Part shown: one piece after another, positions 23,540 to 36,079 of the stretch | Layout: each line of letters begins with the position of its first letter | Position numbering within the stretch: position 1 is the first letter of the stretch | Origin: Caprella mutica | Taxonomy: Eukaryota; Arthropoda; Malacostraca; Amphipoda; Caprellidae | Direction of reading: 5' to 3' | Length of the DNA stretch: 64,000 nt | Assembly (NCBI GenBank): GCA_947561585.1 | Contig: CANNZV010000126.1 | Span: 204,091-268,090, forward strand | Position numbers and translations under genes: made by a program | Notes under the pieces: generated by a model | The model's database searches: none | Told to the model about the DNA's origin: nothing | The model's input: only the letters and a program-made list of their open reading frames with translations

Positions 23540-24585
23540 GTAATTGCACCTCTCAATTCTGTGTTTACTTTACAGTAGTTCCTCCTCTCAAATTTGTGAT
23601 TACTTTACAGTAGTTCCTCCTCTCAATTCAGTTTACTTTACAGTAGCTCCTCCTCTCAATTCAGTTTACTTTACAGTAGCTCCTCCTCTCAATTCAGTTT
23701 ACTTTACAGTAGCTCCTCCTCTCAATTCAGTTTACTTTACAGTAGCTCCTCCTCTCAATTCAGTTTACTTTACAGTAGTTCCTCCTCTCAATTCTGTGTT
23801 TACTTTACAGTAGTTCCTCCTCTCAATTCTGTAGTTACTTTACAGTAGTTCCTCCTCTCAATTCTGTAATTACTTTACTTTACAGTAGTTCCTCCTCTCA
23901 ATTCAGTTTACTTTACAGTAGCTCCTCCTCTCAATTCAGTTTACTTTACAGTAGCTCCTCCTCTCAATTCAGTTTACTTTACAGTAGCTCCTCCTCTCAA
24001 TTCAGTTTACTTTACAGTAGTTCCTCCTCTCAATTCTGTGTTTACTTTACAGTAGTTCCTCCTCTCAATTCTGTAGTTACTTTACAGTAGTTCCTCCTCT
24101 CAATTCTGTAGTTACTTTACAGTAGTTCCTCCTCTCAATTCTGTAATTACTTTACTTTACAGTAGTTCCTCCTCTCAATTCAGTTTACTTTACAGTAGCT
24201 CCTCCTCTCAATTCAGTTTACTTTACAGTAGCTCCTCCTCTCAATTCAGTTTACTTTACAGTAGTTCCTCCTCTCAATTCTGTGTTTACTTTACAGTAGT
24301 TCCTCCTCTCAATTCTGTAGTTACTTTACAGTAGTTCCTCCTCTCAATTCTGTAATTACTTTACTTTACAGTAGTTCCTCCTCTCAATTCAGTTTACTTT
24401 ACAGTAGCTCCTCCTCTCAATTCAGTTTACTTTACAGTAGTTCCTCCTCTCAATTCTGTGTTTACTTTACAGTAGTTCCTCCTCTCAATTCTGTAGTTAC
24501 TTTACAGTAGTTCCTCCTCTCAATTCTGTAATTACTTTACTTTACAGTAGTTCCTCCTCTCAATTCAGTTTACTTTACAGTAGTT
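23540..24585. repeat. 33-36 bp tandem array with higher-order staircase
   Basis: The core unit is TTTACTTTACAGTAG[T/C]TCCTCCTCTCAATTC. Two classes alternate: AGCTCC units ending CAG, and AGTTCC units ending CTGTG, CTGTAG or CTGTAATTACTTTAC. Successive blocks contain 4 (23645-23760), 3 (23919-24000), 2 (24197-24245), 1 (24408) and then 0 AGCTCC units, each block closed by the AGTTCC set. The open frame through the first block arises because 33 is divisible by 3; it is not a gene. Confidence 0.95.
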
Positions 24586-25650
24586 TTGTTGTCAAGTGTT
24601 TCTTTTAGTAGAAAAGTAAACTACCTAAGTTTGATCTAATTTTCTGCCCTTGCTCATATTGAAAAATCTTGGCATTTAAGAATAAATACTATTAAGCATA
24701 TTGTCACAGCCTAGTCACTTAGCTTATAGTGCATGTGCTCGATTGAAGGCGGATAAGACTTTTCGGGGGTTAACCTGTAAGCTGCCACTGGAATTTCTTA
24801 GTTTTCTATAACAGACTCCAGTTTTTAAAGAGAATTAGTAAAATAGTAAAATTATACAGACTACAATTACTGGAGGTAGATACTTTATTCACGCAAAAAG
24901 CAAGTTACTGCTTATAAAGGTACAGATTCCTTTTGTACAAAAGTTAAACTTGTGCAATGCGCTCAAAAATAAGTTGGGACAAAGGGACCACCCTACGGAC
25001 CATAATCTCTGATCCGCTTGACCAGAGAAAGATCTAGTATCAGTTAAAAAAATTTTGGTGAACTGTTCAGTTTTGAATAATTATTACAGAAGGAGCAAAA
25101 ACTTTGAATCTAATCTATCGCTATGATTAAAGTTGCAGCAACAAAGTAAATCAATTAAATTTCCCACATTCAGATAGGTAGCTTCTTCAGAAATTAACAA
25201 TTAGATATCACTCATCTTCACTACCTTTTGCATTTCAATATTCAGAAACTTTCGGTAGAGAGGTAAAATGAAATTAGATGGATTTATAAATTTATATACG
25301 AGTAACAAATATCAAACACAAAAGGGGAAAACTAGCTACTTATAAATCTGACCAAACAGAAATCATCAAATTAATATCAATAAAAGCTAGATTCCTAATT
25401 CTTTGGTAAGATTATTAGATCAAACTAGAGTGAAATTTAACTAGCTACTTCAATTGCACAGTACGACAATAAAAACACGACAAATTGCATTAACTAGCTA
25501 CGATATGCCAATATAAAGAGTAAGGCTTCCATTGCAATTAATACACTCATCCCTATCACAGGGAGTAATAGGCCTAAACTATCACAACGAGTGGCAACAC
25601 CACATCACTAACACAATATCACTTTAAAGGTCCTAACACAGAGATTGCCT
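24586..25650. other. 3' flank of the UCH gene
   Basis: No independent gene is seen. A minus-strand AATAAA lies at 24884-24889, about 760 bp beyond the UCH stop, and could end its transcript, but this is a guess. A degraded hAT-like end (CATATTGTCACAGCCTAG) lies near 24700. Confidence 0.4.
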
Positions 25651-28600
25651 TCAGTTCTCAGGAGCTGTGAGTGCCACCACTGCAAACCGGGTCTGCTCCT
25701 GGTCCCTCTCCATGAACCCCTTCAGGATCTTGGCACCATCCTGAACAAAAACATTTCAATTAGAAAAACACGATATATAAATGAAGGACTTATATATCCC
25801 ATTTAAATATCAGGCACTAGCAATGATATTTGATTTAAATATCAGTCATAAATAAAAGAATTTTTGGTGGAAAAAGAGAGTCGAGTCATCAAGGTTAAAA
25901 CAAAAAGAGGCATCATGAAAATCCAAATTTGCATTTAATTATTGTGTAGTAACCATTAGCCATTATAAGCCTTATGCCGTTCGATGTCAATTAAAGCCAT
26001 ATTAAAAAACCAAGTTACTAATTCTGTATTTCTCTATGGGTGACACTTCGGTAATTGTTTTAAATCTAATCTATTCGTGTGAAACAAATTAGTAACCCTC
26101 ATTTCTAAACCTCCAGAAAGGGTAATTACCATATTACCACCAAAATTGGAGAACATAGTTGTCAATGGAGAAAGATCTAAAAAACATAAAAAAAACTATG
26201 CCAAAGTATGTCAGTGATGCATCTACCATGGTAGCATTACCTATTTATTATCCTAATATCAACTAGAGTCTTTGCCACCACTACATTCACTCTCTGCCTT
26301 TTTACCTGCAAGAAAGTATCCTCGGTAGTTGGGCCATGGTTGATTGGGAACTTCTTGCGTCCATCTGAGATTGAATTGGAAAGGTATGATAATAATTTTG
26401 AGTTACATGGTCTATGCCAGGACAGATATCCTCATAAAACTCAAGAAAGATATGATAATATGGGCCAAAGATTCTATAAAAAACTAAAATGAACTAGCAC
26501 CTCTAAAACTTACTAATTAACTGAAGATTCAGGATAAAGTAATGAAACAATAGTGGTATTATCTTACTATCAATAGTTTGACAATTCCATAGAATAGTCG
26601 AAAAAACCCTTACCAACTGAATCACTAAACAAACTATACAATATTGTTAAATTTTTAATTCCATTATTAACATAGCTAATAAAATGTATCAACTGCCAAA
26701 TTTACTGATAAATCATTAACGGAAGGTAGCTAATACTTCATTAACTAATTCCTCTAAGTCAGTGTTAATTTAATAGTCACTAGTTAGCTAGTAATGTTTT
26801 AACAAAGGAAGATACTCACCTAGTTCGTAGACAGAGCCTCCCACATTCACCAGAGTGATGAAATGAGTGTCCATGTCAGTCTCACGGTCAGGAGCCTGCA
26901 AACAAAATAAATAGTTTGGAATTTTGGAAAAACTATCAAGGAAAACTTATTAGTTTACACGAGTAATTTGAAAAATGAATTTAAATAATACTAAAGGAAC
27001 AATTTAATTTGAAATCAGTAGGAACTGTGCGATTGTTTCGCAGACATCAAAAGAAAAACAAATAGAAAGGATTTTAAAGAAGCAGATTGATTAGACAATG
27101 GCGCCATGGATGCAGAAAAGCTACCCCGTGAATAAAGTAATCAAACTATACCTATCGCAAAAATTTATTTTGAAAACTCAACAATTGAACAGTTATCGTT
27201 AACTTTCCATTAACAAAATAAATTTAGTTTATTGCTCGTATTAAAACCTAGAACAAAGTCAACAACTCTATACTCTTCTACCAACACACCGCGGTTTGCC
27301 CCTCTGTGGAGCATTCCTCGTGCAGATTGGCAATGTCTGCATCAGTCTCCAGTGCTCTGCCTCTAGCCTCAGCATCCATGGCCTTGGTCTTCTCAATGAA
27401 ACTCTTCATCACTCCGTCAGCGAGAGAAATTCTGAGGGGAAGAGGTAATTAGAAAGTTGCTCTCGTAACAGTGATAACGATAAAATGAACCAAACTTTCT
27501 GTTCACATTTCTTAAAAAGGGATAAAAGGTCATAAGAGATTCTAGATCCTTGGTCTCCACTAAGCCACCAACACCATAATTTTTGAAAATACAGAGCAGA
27601 GAATAATCACACCTAGTTACAACAATAGGTAATAATAGCATCAACTATTATAATTACCAAACAAATATTTCTCTTGCGGGATATGATTACTGGTGTGAAA
27701 AGTGAAGATATATTTAGTGGCTTAACTTTGAATTAAGAGATTCAAATAGTGAAGATTAAAGCCCCGCTATATGGTTGACAGTGGAAGAACACAACAGTGA
27801 AATCTATAAAGAATAACTATCTAGTGTTGACAGAATGGAGGAAAGCCCCACTCTTTTTCAAGAACATTTAGCTTATTGTTAATTGAACTAATAAAACTAA
27901 TCCAGTTCGAATTAATAGTATTCCTAAATGGAAATTAGTTAACAGAACCAATTAGTTAGCTACACTAGTTATAAATCAATCAGTTATCGATGGAAATTTA
28001 GCAACTATCACCCAATATATTATACTGACTTGTGAGCATTGTTAGCCAAGGCGTGCACGATAGCAACAGTGCCACATGCATTGCCCACAAACTGCTTCAT
28101 GTAGTAGAGGTCTGAAGACACCTCCTGTCCAGCTGCATCTATCTTAGCTTCTTCTTGCTTCGAGTGATCTATGGCCTGTAAAGAAGGTAACGATAACTAC
28201 ATGTATTCATCAGCTAATGATTTAACAAAAGAACTGGAAGATTAGGATACAATGTTTTATGGTAGTTGGTCACTAATGAGCAGTTTAAATTAATTAAAGA
28301 AACTCTGTTCAGCAGTTAGGTTAACAGCCTCCAGTGCTCACAAGAATCAGGAGTTCACACAAAAATCTGCTCTAGCAGCTTTAATTTTCATCAGGCAGTT
28401 TACCAAGCTAATTAAATAGGAAATAAGTTCAGTTACTTTAGAAGCGTGTAAATAATAGCCATCTCGTTTCCAGGAGGTAGAGAGGCTGTAGCTAGAATTA
28501 TTTGTTTCTTTGACTTTATTCTTACAGAAAAGAAAAGTCCTACTTTGCACAGCTCCACTATTTAGGATGTAGCTACTTACCACAGAAGTGCGGGGGTAGA

Positions 28601-31600
28601 GCAGCAGAAGGGCATGCACTGGGGTGGGCACCATGGCTAGCAGCTCGGGCTCCAGACCATAGACATCACTGATCACTGCTGAGGAGGGAACACCAAGCCC
28701 AGACAGGAACTGAAAATTAACGAGAATTTAGTTTCCACAAAGATAACTGACGTGAGATGTCATAAGAAAATTCAATACAAGGGACTGGGAGCAGCGGTCA
28801 GAAAAAAACAAAATCACCTACCACCAGTCAGGAATAATAATCATGGATACAGAAAAGCTACTCCGTGAATGAAGTCACTCATCAAAGAATAGCAAATACA
28901 ACAAAAAGGATCAACCACCAGTGGCTGCAATCACAGATGGAAGAGTGAGAATGAAGTCTATTAAAATAATTAAAATCATTCACCACAGACAGCATCAGGA
29001 TAGAGCCCCTGGGAACATGCTAATGTTAGATAGCATTAGTAATTAAAAGTTCTACTACTGACAAGGATTAAAATTGAACAAGTAAATAGATAATGTAGCT
29101 ACAGGGAATAGTTTCAGTCTGAGAAATCATACAAGTACAGCCAGTAGTAATGGTAATATATAAACCACTTCATGTTTATAAAGTTGACAGAATTTAGACA
29201 GAAAATAAAAATGAACATCATAATTTATAGCTAGATTATATACTGATGAAGAATTTATTTACTCTTCACATCTTTAAATTAACAGGAGAGTATATTACTG
29301 TAGATGCTGTACTAGTTTACTAAAATTATTTTACCTCTAACTATATCCCATTGTTAGTTTAATATAGAATACACTATACATGCAACTAAATTGTAATTTT
29401 TAAGTCATTGTTTGAAAGGCTACTACAATACAATGGCAAAATATTATAGTTACTATTTAGCTACATGGAAAGCAAGCTGAAAATAATGCTATGAATGTAA
29501 CTAACCGAATTAAATAAGTATAACATTTATAGGGTTACAGAAAATCTGATAAGAAATAAACAAAAAGAATTAAAAATTGCAGCATTATTTGTATTGAAGA
29601 TTTCAATCTAACCAAGTATTAGATTCATTGAATTGTACAAGTCATAGAGTTGATAGTTTCTTTCTCCACCGAGCCTAGCAATGTGTGATCAATAGTGTGA
29701 ACCTGTGAATGGGAAATGAGTAGCAGTGATGCCTCAAGAATGCAGATCAATGAACTACTCTATTATTCACAACAGCAGAAGGAATTTCAATGAAATAATA
29801 ACTTATATTTGGCCTGTTCAATTGTTAGCTAGGAGTTCATTTCATTAGATTGATATGGGTGTGAATTTAACATGTAAATGCTTCATCTTTTAAATCTTAA
29901 CACACTTCACCTTTAAAAACTGACAAAGATTTAGGTGAACAAACTATTCGAAATTTGGAGTTCAATATAAATAAATGTTTGATGAATATCTGAATAAAGA
30001 TAGAAGACTAATAGTTTAGGAGAAAAGCTATTTAAGATGTACATGAACCAATTAACTAGAATACTGAAAAGTGAATTTATTGATGACATTTTTGTGTACA
30101 CTAGCAATGTCTTTTCATGCAAAGAGCAAATATTTCTTCAGTTAGGAATACAAGGCAGCATGTTTGTAGTGAAGGTATTGATTACACCACACCGAAGTGT
30201 GAGAGTGAGTCACCAATCAATACACTCACCTAAATACCAATCTCATATTTATTGGCTGTGAACATACATACCAACCACTGGAGTACTTGCCACCAACAGA
30301 CAGCATACACTCACCTTGTTCATAACCTGAAAAAAAAAATACATTGTTAATTTCACAATATAGAAATATAAAGTTAGTACTGAAGTATTATTGAAGTCTG
30401 CTTAGAAGAATATCAACCCAAATAATTACCAAAATAATCACTATCCCTTCAAAAATATCTGCATAAATAGCTAAAGACACTGTTACGGACATATGCATTT
30501 ATATATTATGAAATATTTCATTGATGAAAATAATTTCATTGAATATGCAAGACTGTAGTTGGTATCAAATAATAAAAAGTGTGCAAGGAACTAATACTAA
30601 TTTCAAATATTTTCCTAGAGATACATAAAGACAAACTTCTCATTTGTCTATATGTATTCAAAGAACAGATTTTCCCTTTAAAATTATCAAGTAACAAAAT
30701 GAACATTTCATCATAGGATTATAAAGCTTAGGTCATTAATTCACATCAGGCAATTGTGCAATGAAGGTCTTACTTTATTATCTGGTGATATAATTAAACA
30801 TTAACAAAATAAAACTAAGAATTACAGTTCCTCTGTACAAAAAAAATAAATTCCTATTGAAACATTGGAAGATCACATTTCAGATCATTATTTACAAAAT
30901 AAAAATCCTCTCAAAAATGAGTGGATAATGTGTCTAGCATTTATCTTTAATTCTTAAATACAAGCCATATACTGAACCAATATATTCTCAATGGTTTAGA
31001 ACTTTAGTGTTTGAAGATGCAAAGGCACTACACTAGTGGTGCAACACCAGTGGTGCAACACCAGTGGTGCAACACCAGTGGTGCAACACCAGTGGTGCAA
31101 CACCAGTGGTGCAACACCAGTGGTGCAACACCAGTGGTGCAACACCAGTGGTGCAACACCAGTGGTGCAACACCAGTGGTGCAACACCAGTGGTGCAACA
31201 CCAGTGGTGCAACACCAGTGATGCAACACCAGTGATGCAACACCAGTGATGCAACACCAGTGATGCAACACCAGTGATGCAACACCAGTGATGCAACACC
31301 AGTGATGCAACACCAGTGATGCAACACCAGTGATGCAACACCAGTGATGCAACACCAGTGATGCAACACCAGTGATGCAACACCAGTGATGCAACACCAG
31401 TGATGCAACACCAGTGATGCAACACCAGTGATGCAACACCAGTGATGCAACACCAGTGATGCAACACCAGTGATGCAACACCAGTGATGCAACACCAGTG
31501 ATGCAACACCAGTGATGCAACACCAGTGATGCAACACCAGTGATGCAACACCAGTGATGCAACACCAGTGATGCAACACCAGTGATGCAACACCAGTGAT

Positions 31601-34600
31601 GCAACACCAGTGATGCAACACCAGTGATGCAACACCAGTGATGCAACACCAGTGATGCAACACCAGTGATGCAACACCAGTGATGCAACACCAGTGATGC
31701 TGAGATGCTTCAACAATTTTATATCTGATGGAATGTATAGCTAAATAATGATATTACAATCAGAGAACCTTCAAAAATCCTGAGCACTGGACCACACAAG
31801 GTGACATACATCAGACTGAGAGGATAAGCTCGAATGATCTGACTGAAATCCACATGTCCACTGTGCAGAATATGGAACATTTTCCAAGACAAATCTGAGC
31901 CAAGTCTTAGAAATTTGAGATTTCAGTTCACAGAGAGAATCTTTAATTAACTCTTATGTTACCATTCATTTAGCTGAAGATTTTTTGAATCAGATGCCAA
32001 GAGAACTATCTCCAGGAGTCTAGACTAATAAGTAGGCTCATTAAGCACATGTGGGATACATTTTAAAATTTTAAAAATACCAACATGTCTGGAATTTATC
32101 CATGTATGAAAATAATATTCTGTCAAAGTCTGGATTTTTAGCCATTTATTCTCATGTTGCCATTAATTGTCAGTAGATAAATTGGGAAAATGTTAATGGA
32201 TCAGCCAAATTATTGGATATTGTTAGTGGATTTCATAGCTTTTTAGAAAAGTCATTGGGATTTTGTGCACCAAATATGTACTGATGGCTGGTAAATATAG
32301 GAGCCAGATTGCATTTCACAGTAAACTGACTAAATTCCACTGATTTGTCAGGAATTTTTTAATAATATTCTAGCTAAGTCTGGACTTTTAGCCATCTATT
32401 TCTATGTTTTTTTTTTATATGATTGGATTTTTTCAGCTTTTCAGTGCACTGAGTTTGTGAACAAAATCCAGGTAATAAAGCATGTCCAAACTCAACATTT
32501 TGATGGAGAGATTGTGACTTATTTTAAGACCTTCACCTTCAATTGCAAATATGATTAAATATTCAATTTTCTCTTGTGCTAGAATGTTATTTTTTTGGAG
32601 AATTTATGATAACTATCATTCGAGGGAAATTTAATTTGAAAATTTTTGCAGAGACGAATGAAGTTTATGAACCATTCATTAGCCATGCTATTTTACCTTA
32701 AACAAAATCCCATCAGCCATTAACTCGGAAACTCCTTGAAGAAGATCCATTACCCAACATATTTCAAATAATTTGGCTGATCCCAATTTATTCCCAGATA
32801 CCAGATCCAGAAACATTTTCGGCCCACTATGCATACAGTCTATTGTCCAGCAGATATTTCAATTTGAAAGAAATATACTCTGACTCTCAGCAGCAGATTC
32901 AGAATCTCCCACAGCTAAATTATCAGATTGTAGGAACTGGTGAAGTATTCTCCAAGAAATCATCCATTTTATGATTTCAGCTTCTGTTCTCAGTAAACGA
33001 CATGTAAATGTAGGAGAAAATTAAGGATTGTTCGCACAGAAAATGTTAAAAGTGTCCCATATTCTGCAGAATGGCCAAATTAATGGTATCATTACTAACA
33101 TACGAATTAATTCAAAATTCTACGAAGCTAAATTAATGGTAACATCTCGTGCAGAACAAGTAAAATAGTAAGTCTCAAACTCTCCATTTGATTCTCCAGC
33201 TCTCCAAAATTAACCAAATTTCTCTGCAAAATGATCACATTATTATCAATTCTCTCCAAATTAACATTGTAGCATAGGAGAAAATTATATATTTCTCACC
33301 AATTGCAATTGAAGGGCTCAAAATAAGTTACAAACTCGAGAGTTTGGACATGGCCGACATGCTTTATTACCTGGCATGCAGACCAAGTAAAATAGTACGG
33401 CTCATAGACTCTACAGAGTCTACACTTGTCTCTCCAAATATCTCTTAAAATCATCATATTATCATAACTTCTCTCTAAAATAACATTGTAACATAGATCC
33501 AGGCCATGTCTCAAGGTATGGGTAAAGTCACCAGTATACTGGCAACTCTTGAGGGATGAGATAAGTTGTAAAAAACAAGGAAATCATTCATTCAATAGTT
33601 TGAAGTAGAAGATATACACATGCATCAGACATTAAGGCGATGATGAAGCATAAGGATGTATACCAGTCTGTAAAACATGAAGTATTGAAGTTTTTACAGT
33701 TTGTATTTGGTGCACTGAACTCCTGACCTTTTCAAAAATCTGAGATATAGCTTTGTCAAATCCTCCAAAATTTATCCAGTTTCTCCAAAAATTAATGGTA
33801 ATATAGAAATTAATGGCCAAATATCCTCAGACATTACAGGAATTTTTTATTACAACAATTGAATATCTCCTGACATATCATTGGAATTTACCACCAAATA
33901 CATTCTGGTGACAACTTGTCAAGTTTATCCAGTGACTGTCGAGGCCTTGAAATTATTCTCCTGAATTATCCGGCAACAATTTCCTAATTAATTCCTATGT
34001 TAACATGTAATTAGTGGAGGAAATTTGGAGATTTTTGGCCATTTTGGAGAGAAATTGGAAAATCTTAGCACAGACAAATTGCCCAAAAATTAATTATCTG
34101 GAGACTCCAGTCTGTATTCAGTGTAAAATATCCCAGACTTTTTCAAAAAGTTGAAAAAAATCCACTATGAATTTCCAGTTATTTGGCCGTTCCACCAACA
34201 GTTTCCCAATTTATCCACCAAAAATTAATGGTAACATAGGAATAAATAGCTAAAAATCCACTGACTTTGCCAGAATATTATTTTCAAAGGGAATAAATTC
34301 CACCGACATGTTGGTGGAATTTGCCACGAAATACAGACTGGCATGCTTTGTTAAGTAATCAAGCATGTCCAAACTCGCCATTTTAATGGCGAGTTTGTGA
34401 CAGTTATTTTGAGTCCTTCAAATGCAAATGGCGAGTTTTATCTATTTTTCTCCCATGCTATAATGTTATTTTGGAGAGAATTTATGAAAATTTGATCATT
34501 TTGGAGAGAATTTGTTGAATTTTGGAGAGAGCTGGAGAGACAAATGGCGAGTTTATGAGACATACTATTTTATTTGGATGCTTTGCAGACTGGGTCATGT

Positions 34601-35317
34601 TTAAGTGAAATTTTCACTAACTAGGAAGTCAATTTTTTTCTTTAAATTATCTTAAATATGGCAACCTGGATCCATTTTCCCACTAAACTGGCAACTTTCC
34701 TGCCACACTTTGAAAAATGGGATCCAGGAGAAAATTGAAAAATAGATAGGTAGTTAATTGAAGGGCTCAAAATTGTCCAAAAAATATTTCAGAAACTCAA
34801 ATGGGTCAATAGACTAATTGTTAGGTATTAGATACAAAAAATTATACAAACAAAAATGTAAATTAATTTCTACATAAAAATGAATTTTCAGGTGCCTACA
34901 GACTGTAACAGACAGTCTACAGTGACTTCTTATATTACCTACCTAATTGAAAAAGATTGTCATTTTTTTCTACTTTCTAACCCAAAGTGGGTTAAAATAT
35001 AGTAGGTAGTCTGCAAAAACAGAAACTGGTAGTTAAAGTGTTCGTAGAGATCTCTTCTTCTGTTTGTAGCAAAATTTATGTAAATAGTATAGGGATTTAT
35101 TCAGCACTGTTAATAACAAAATTAATGTAAATACCTATAGGAATTAATTCAAAATTGTTCGGAGAGAATATCCCAAATACTATCTACAATATTCTGCAGA
35201 CAGTGACAGTCACTTGAAATAAATGCTTTGAAACTCATTTCACACTTCAATATGGTACGTTACTAATAATAGAAAACTTACATCAGGATTAGACTCGAGA
35301 GGCAGCCAGTGAACCAT
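25651..35317 (-). CDS. Uch: Ubiquitin carboxyl-terminal hydrolase, UCH-L3 type, 8 coding exons
   Basis: Exons on the minus strand: 35317-35282, 30326-30315, 28709-28581, 28175-28030, 27431-27290, 26895-26820, 26364-26306, 25740-25651. Together they make 690 nt, 229 aa plus stop, against 230 aa in human UCHL3. All junctions are GT-AG and phase-consistent. Known of the family: peptidase C12 cysteine proteases that remove small adducts from the ubiquitin C terminus, mainly in the cytosol. Seen: start MVHWLPLESNPD, then VYGLEPELLAMVPTPVHALL. The oxyanion Gln87 and nucleophile Cys93 lie in QFVGNACGTVAIVHALANN. His166 is in DTHFI and Asp181 in YELDGRKKFPINHG. The end is RFAVVALTAPEN. No residue is missing and no frame is broken, so the gene looks functional. 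Exon 2 is only 12 nt. Intron 1 (4955 bp) holds a minisatellite and many short elements. The start ATG has a G at +4. Confidence 0.95.
30315..30326 (-). other. Uch: 12-nt microexon of the UCH gene
   Basis: The minus strand reads ...TTTTCAG | GTTATGAACAAG | GTGAGTGT, encoding VMNK. The exon is in phase 0 on both sides. Joining exon 1 (ending NPD) to exon 3 (FLSGLG) through it restores the family-typical NP-x-V-x-N-x-FL spacing. Skipping it would remove four residues but keep the frame. Confidence 0.85.
31028..31702. repeat. 14-bp minisatellite inside UCH intron 1
   Basis: About 48 copies of CACCAGTGGTGCAA. The first 13 or so copies (to about 31215) carry GTGGTG and the rest GTGATG, with a clean switch. 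Because 14 is not divisible by 3 and the unit lacks stops, every frame on both strands stays open for long stretches and encodes the same peptide repeat. These ORFs are artefacts. Confidence 0.97.
31760..34580. repeat. Cluster of short CCAGTCTG / CCAAGTAA inverted-terminal elements in UCH intron 1
   Basis: At least seven diverged units of 0.2-0.25 kb lie here in both orientations. Type I has CCAGTCTGTATT... ends and the core ATTAATGGTAACATAGGAA: about 32080-32290, 33700-33910 and 34107-34333. Type II has CCAAGTAA or CCAGGTAATAAAGCATGTC ends and TTTTGGAGAGAATTTATGA: 32470-32698, 33149-33375, 33381-33520 and 34349-34575. A type with AGATTCAGAATCTCCC and ATATTCTGCAGAATGG ends lies at about 32875-33070. 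No ORFs. The same types recur at 45.3, 49.4 and 50.1-50.7 kb. Confidence 0.75.
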
Positions 35318-35707
35318 GATTGCAGATTTTCTAAGTTACGAAAGTATAAAATGACAATGAAGTAATGCGAAGTAACTACAGAGACCTGGGAGCCGTTCTG
35401 ACCACACCCGATGCACAATTGAGAGCCAATGAGTGAAGAGTTTGTGGCATAAGAAGATGACAATTTGATTCTTAAATTTCACCGCAACCAGCTGACAAAT
35501 TCCCCCAAAATTACAGTTAAAATACCTTAGATACTGCAAAACTTAAAGGTCTCCTCCAAGCAAATATTTATTGCTTTAATCACCAAGACTACTGATTCTT
35601 ATCAATCATTTTTTCTGCAAACCCAATGAAATTTAATAGCGTATTTTTTATTTTATTTACTTTTAAAGATTTTTACATTAAAAATTCTACAAGAATTTAG
35701 AATCTAC

Positions 35708-35993
35708 AAGGATTTAGAATCAACAGAAAACAGGACTTCCACTCCAGGTTGTGACGTCATTAATAGCGACAACAGCCGACAAAGAATGGTTGAATCTATA
35801 TCACAATAGTGGAAGAGGGCAAACCAGAGGGAATGTAGACGGCATATAGTATATCGGTATTTATTTTTTAATGGGATATTCGAATTATGTCCCGTTTGAA
35901 TTTAAACAAAACAACAGTTATTTAGGGGCCGAAAATTACTTGGAACTATTTCAATGAAAATCTAATTGAGGTAAAGCAATTTCAAAATAATTT
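35708..35993. promoter_or_regulatory. 286-bp promoter-like module upstream of UCH, copy 1
   Basis: It lies 391-676 bp upstream of the UCH start codon. It contains a perfect palindromic CRE-type site TGACGTCA (35752-35759) and is GC-richer than its surroundings. A gap-free copy with only three mismatches is at 46212-46497. Promoter function is inferred from position and the TGACGTCA site; a simple repeat is the alternative. Confidence 0.45.
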
Positions 35994-36079
35994 GAAAATA
36001 TAATGAAATATAATGAATGTATTAACTTACAACATTTGTTTTGGTTGTCAAATAGATATTAGGTATAATAAATCCATTT

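Noticed and set aside
23544..23813. 89-codon frame with an 11-residue peptide repeat
   Set aside because: The frame is the 33-bp tandem unit; it breaks wherever the unit length shifts to 35-36 bp.
30996..31716. Long open frames (up to 231 codons) on both strands
   Set aside because: They are translations of the 14-bp minisatellite in several frames giving the same peptide; there is no real start context or family.
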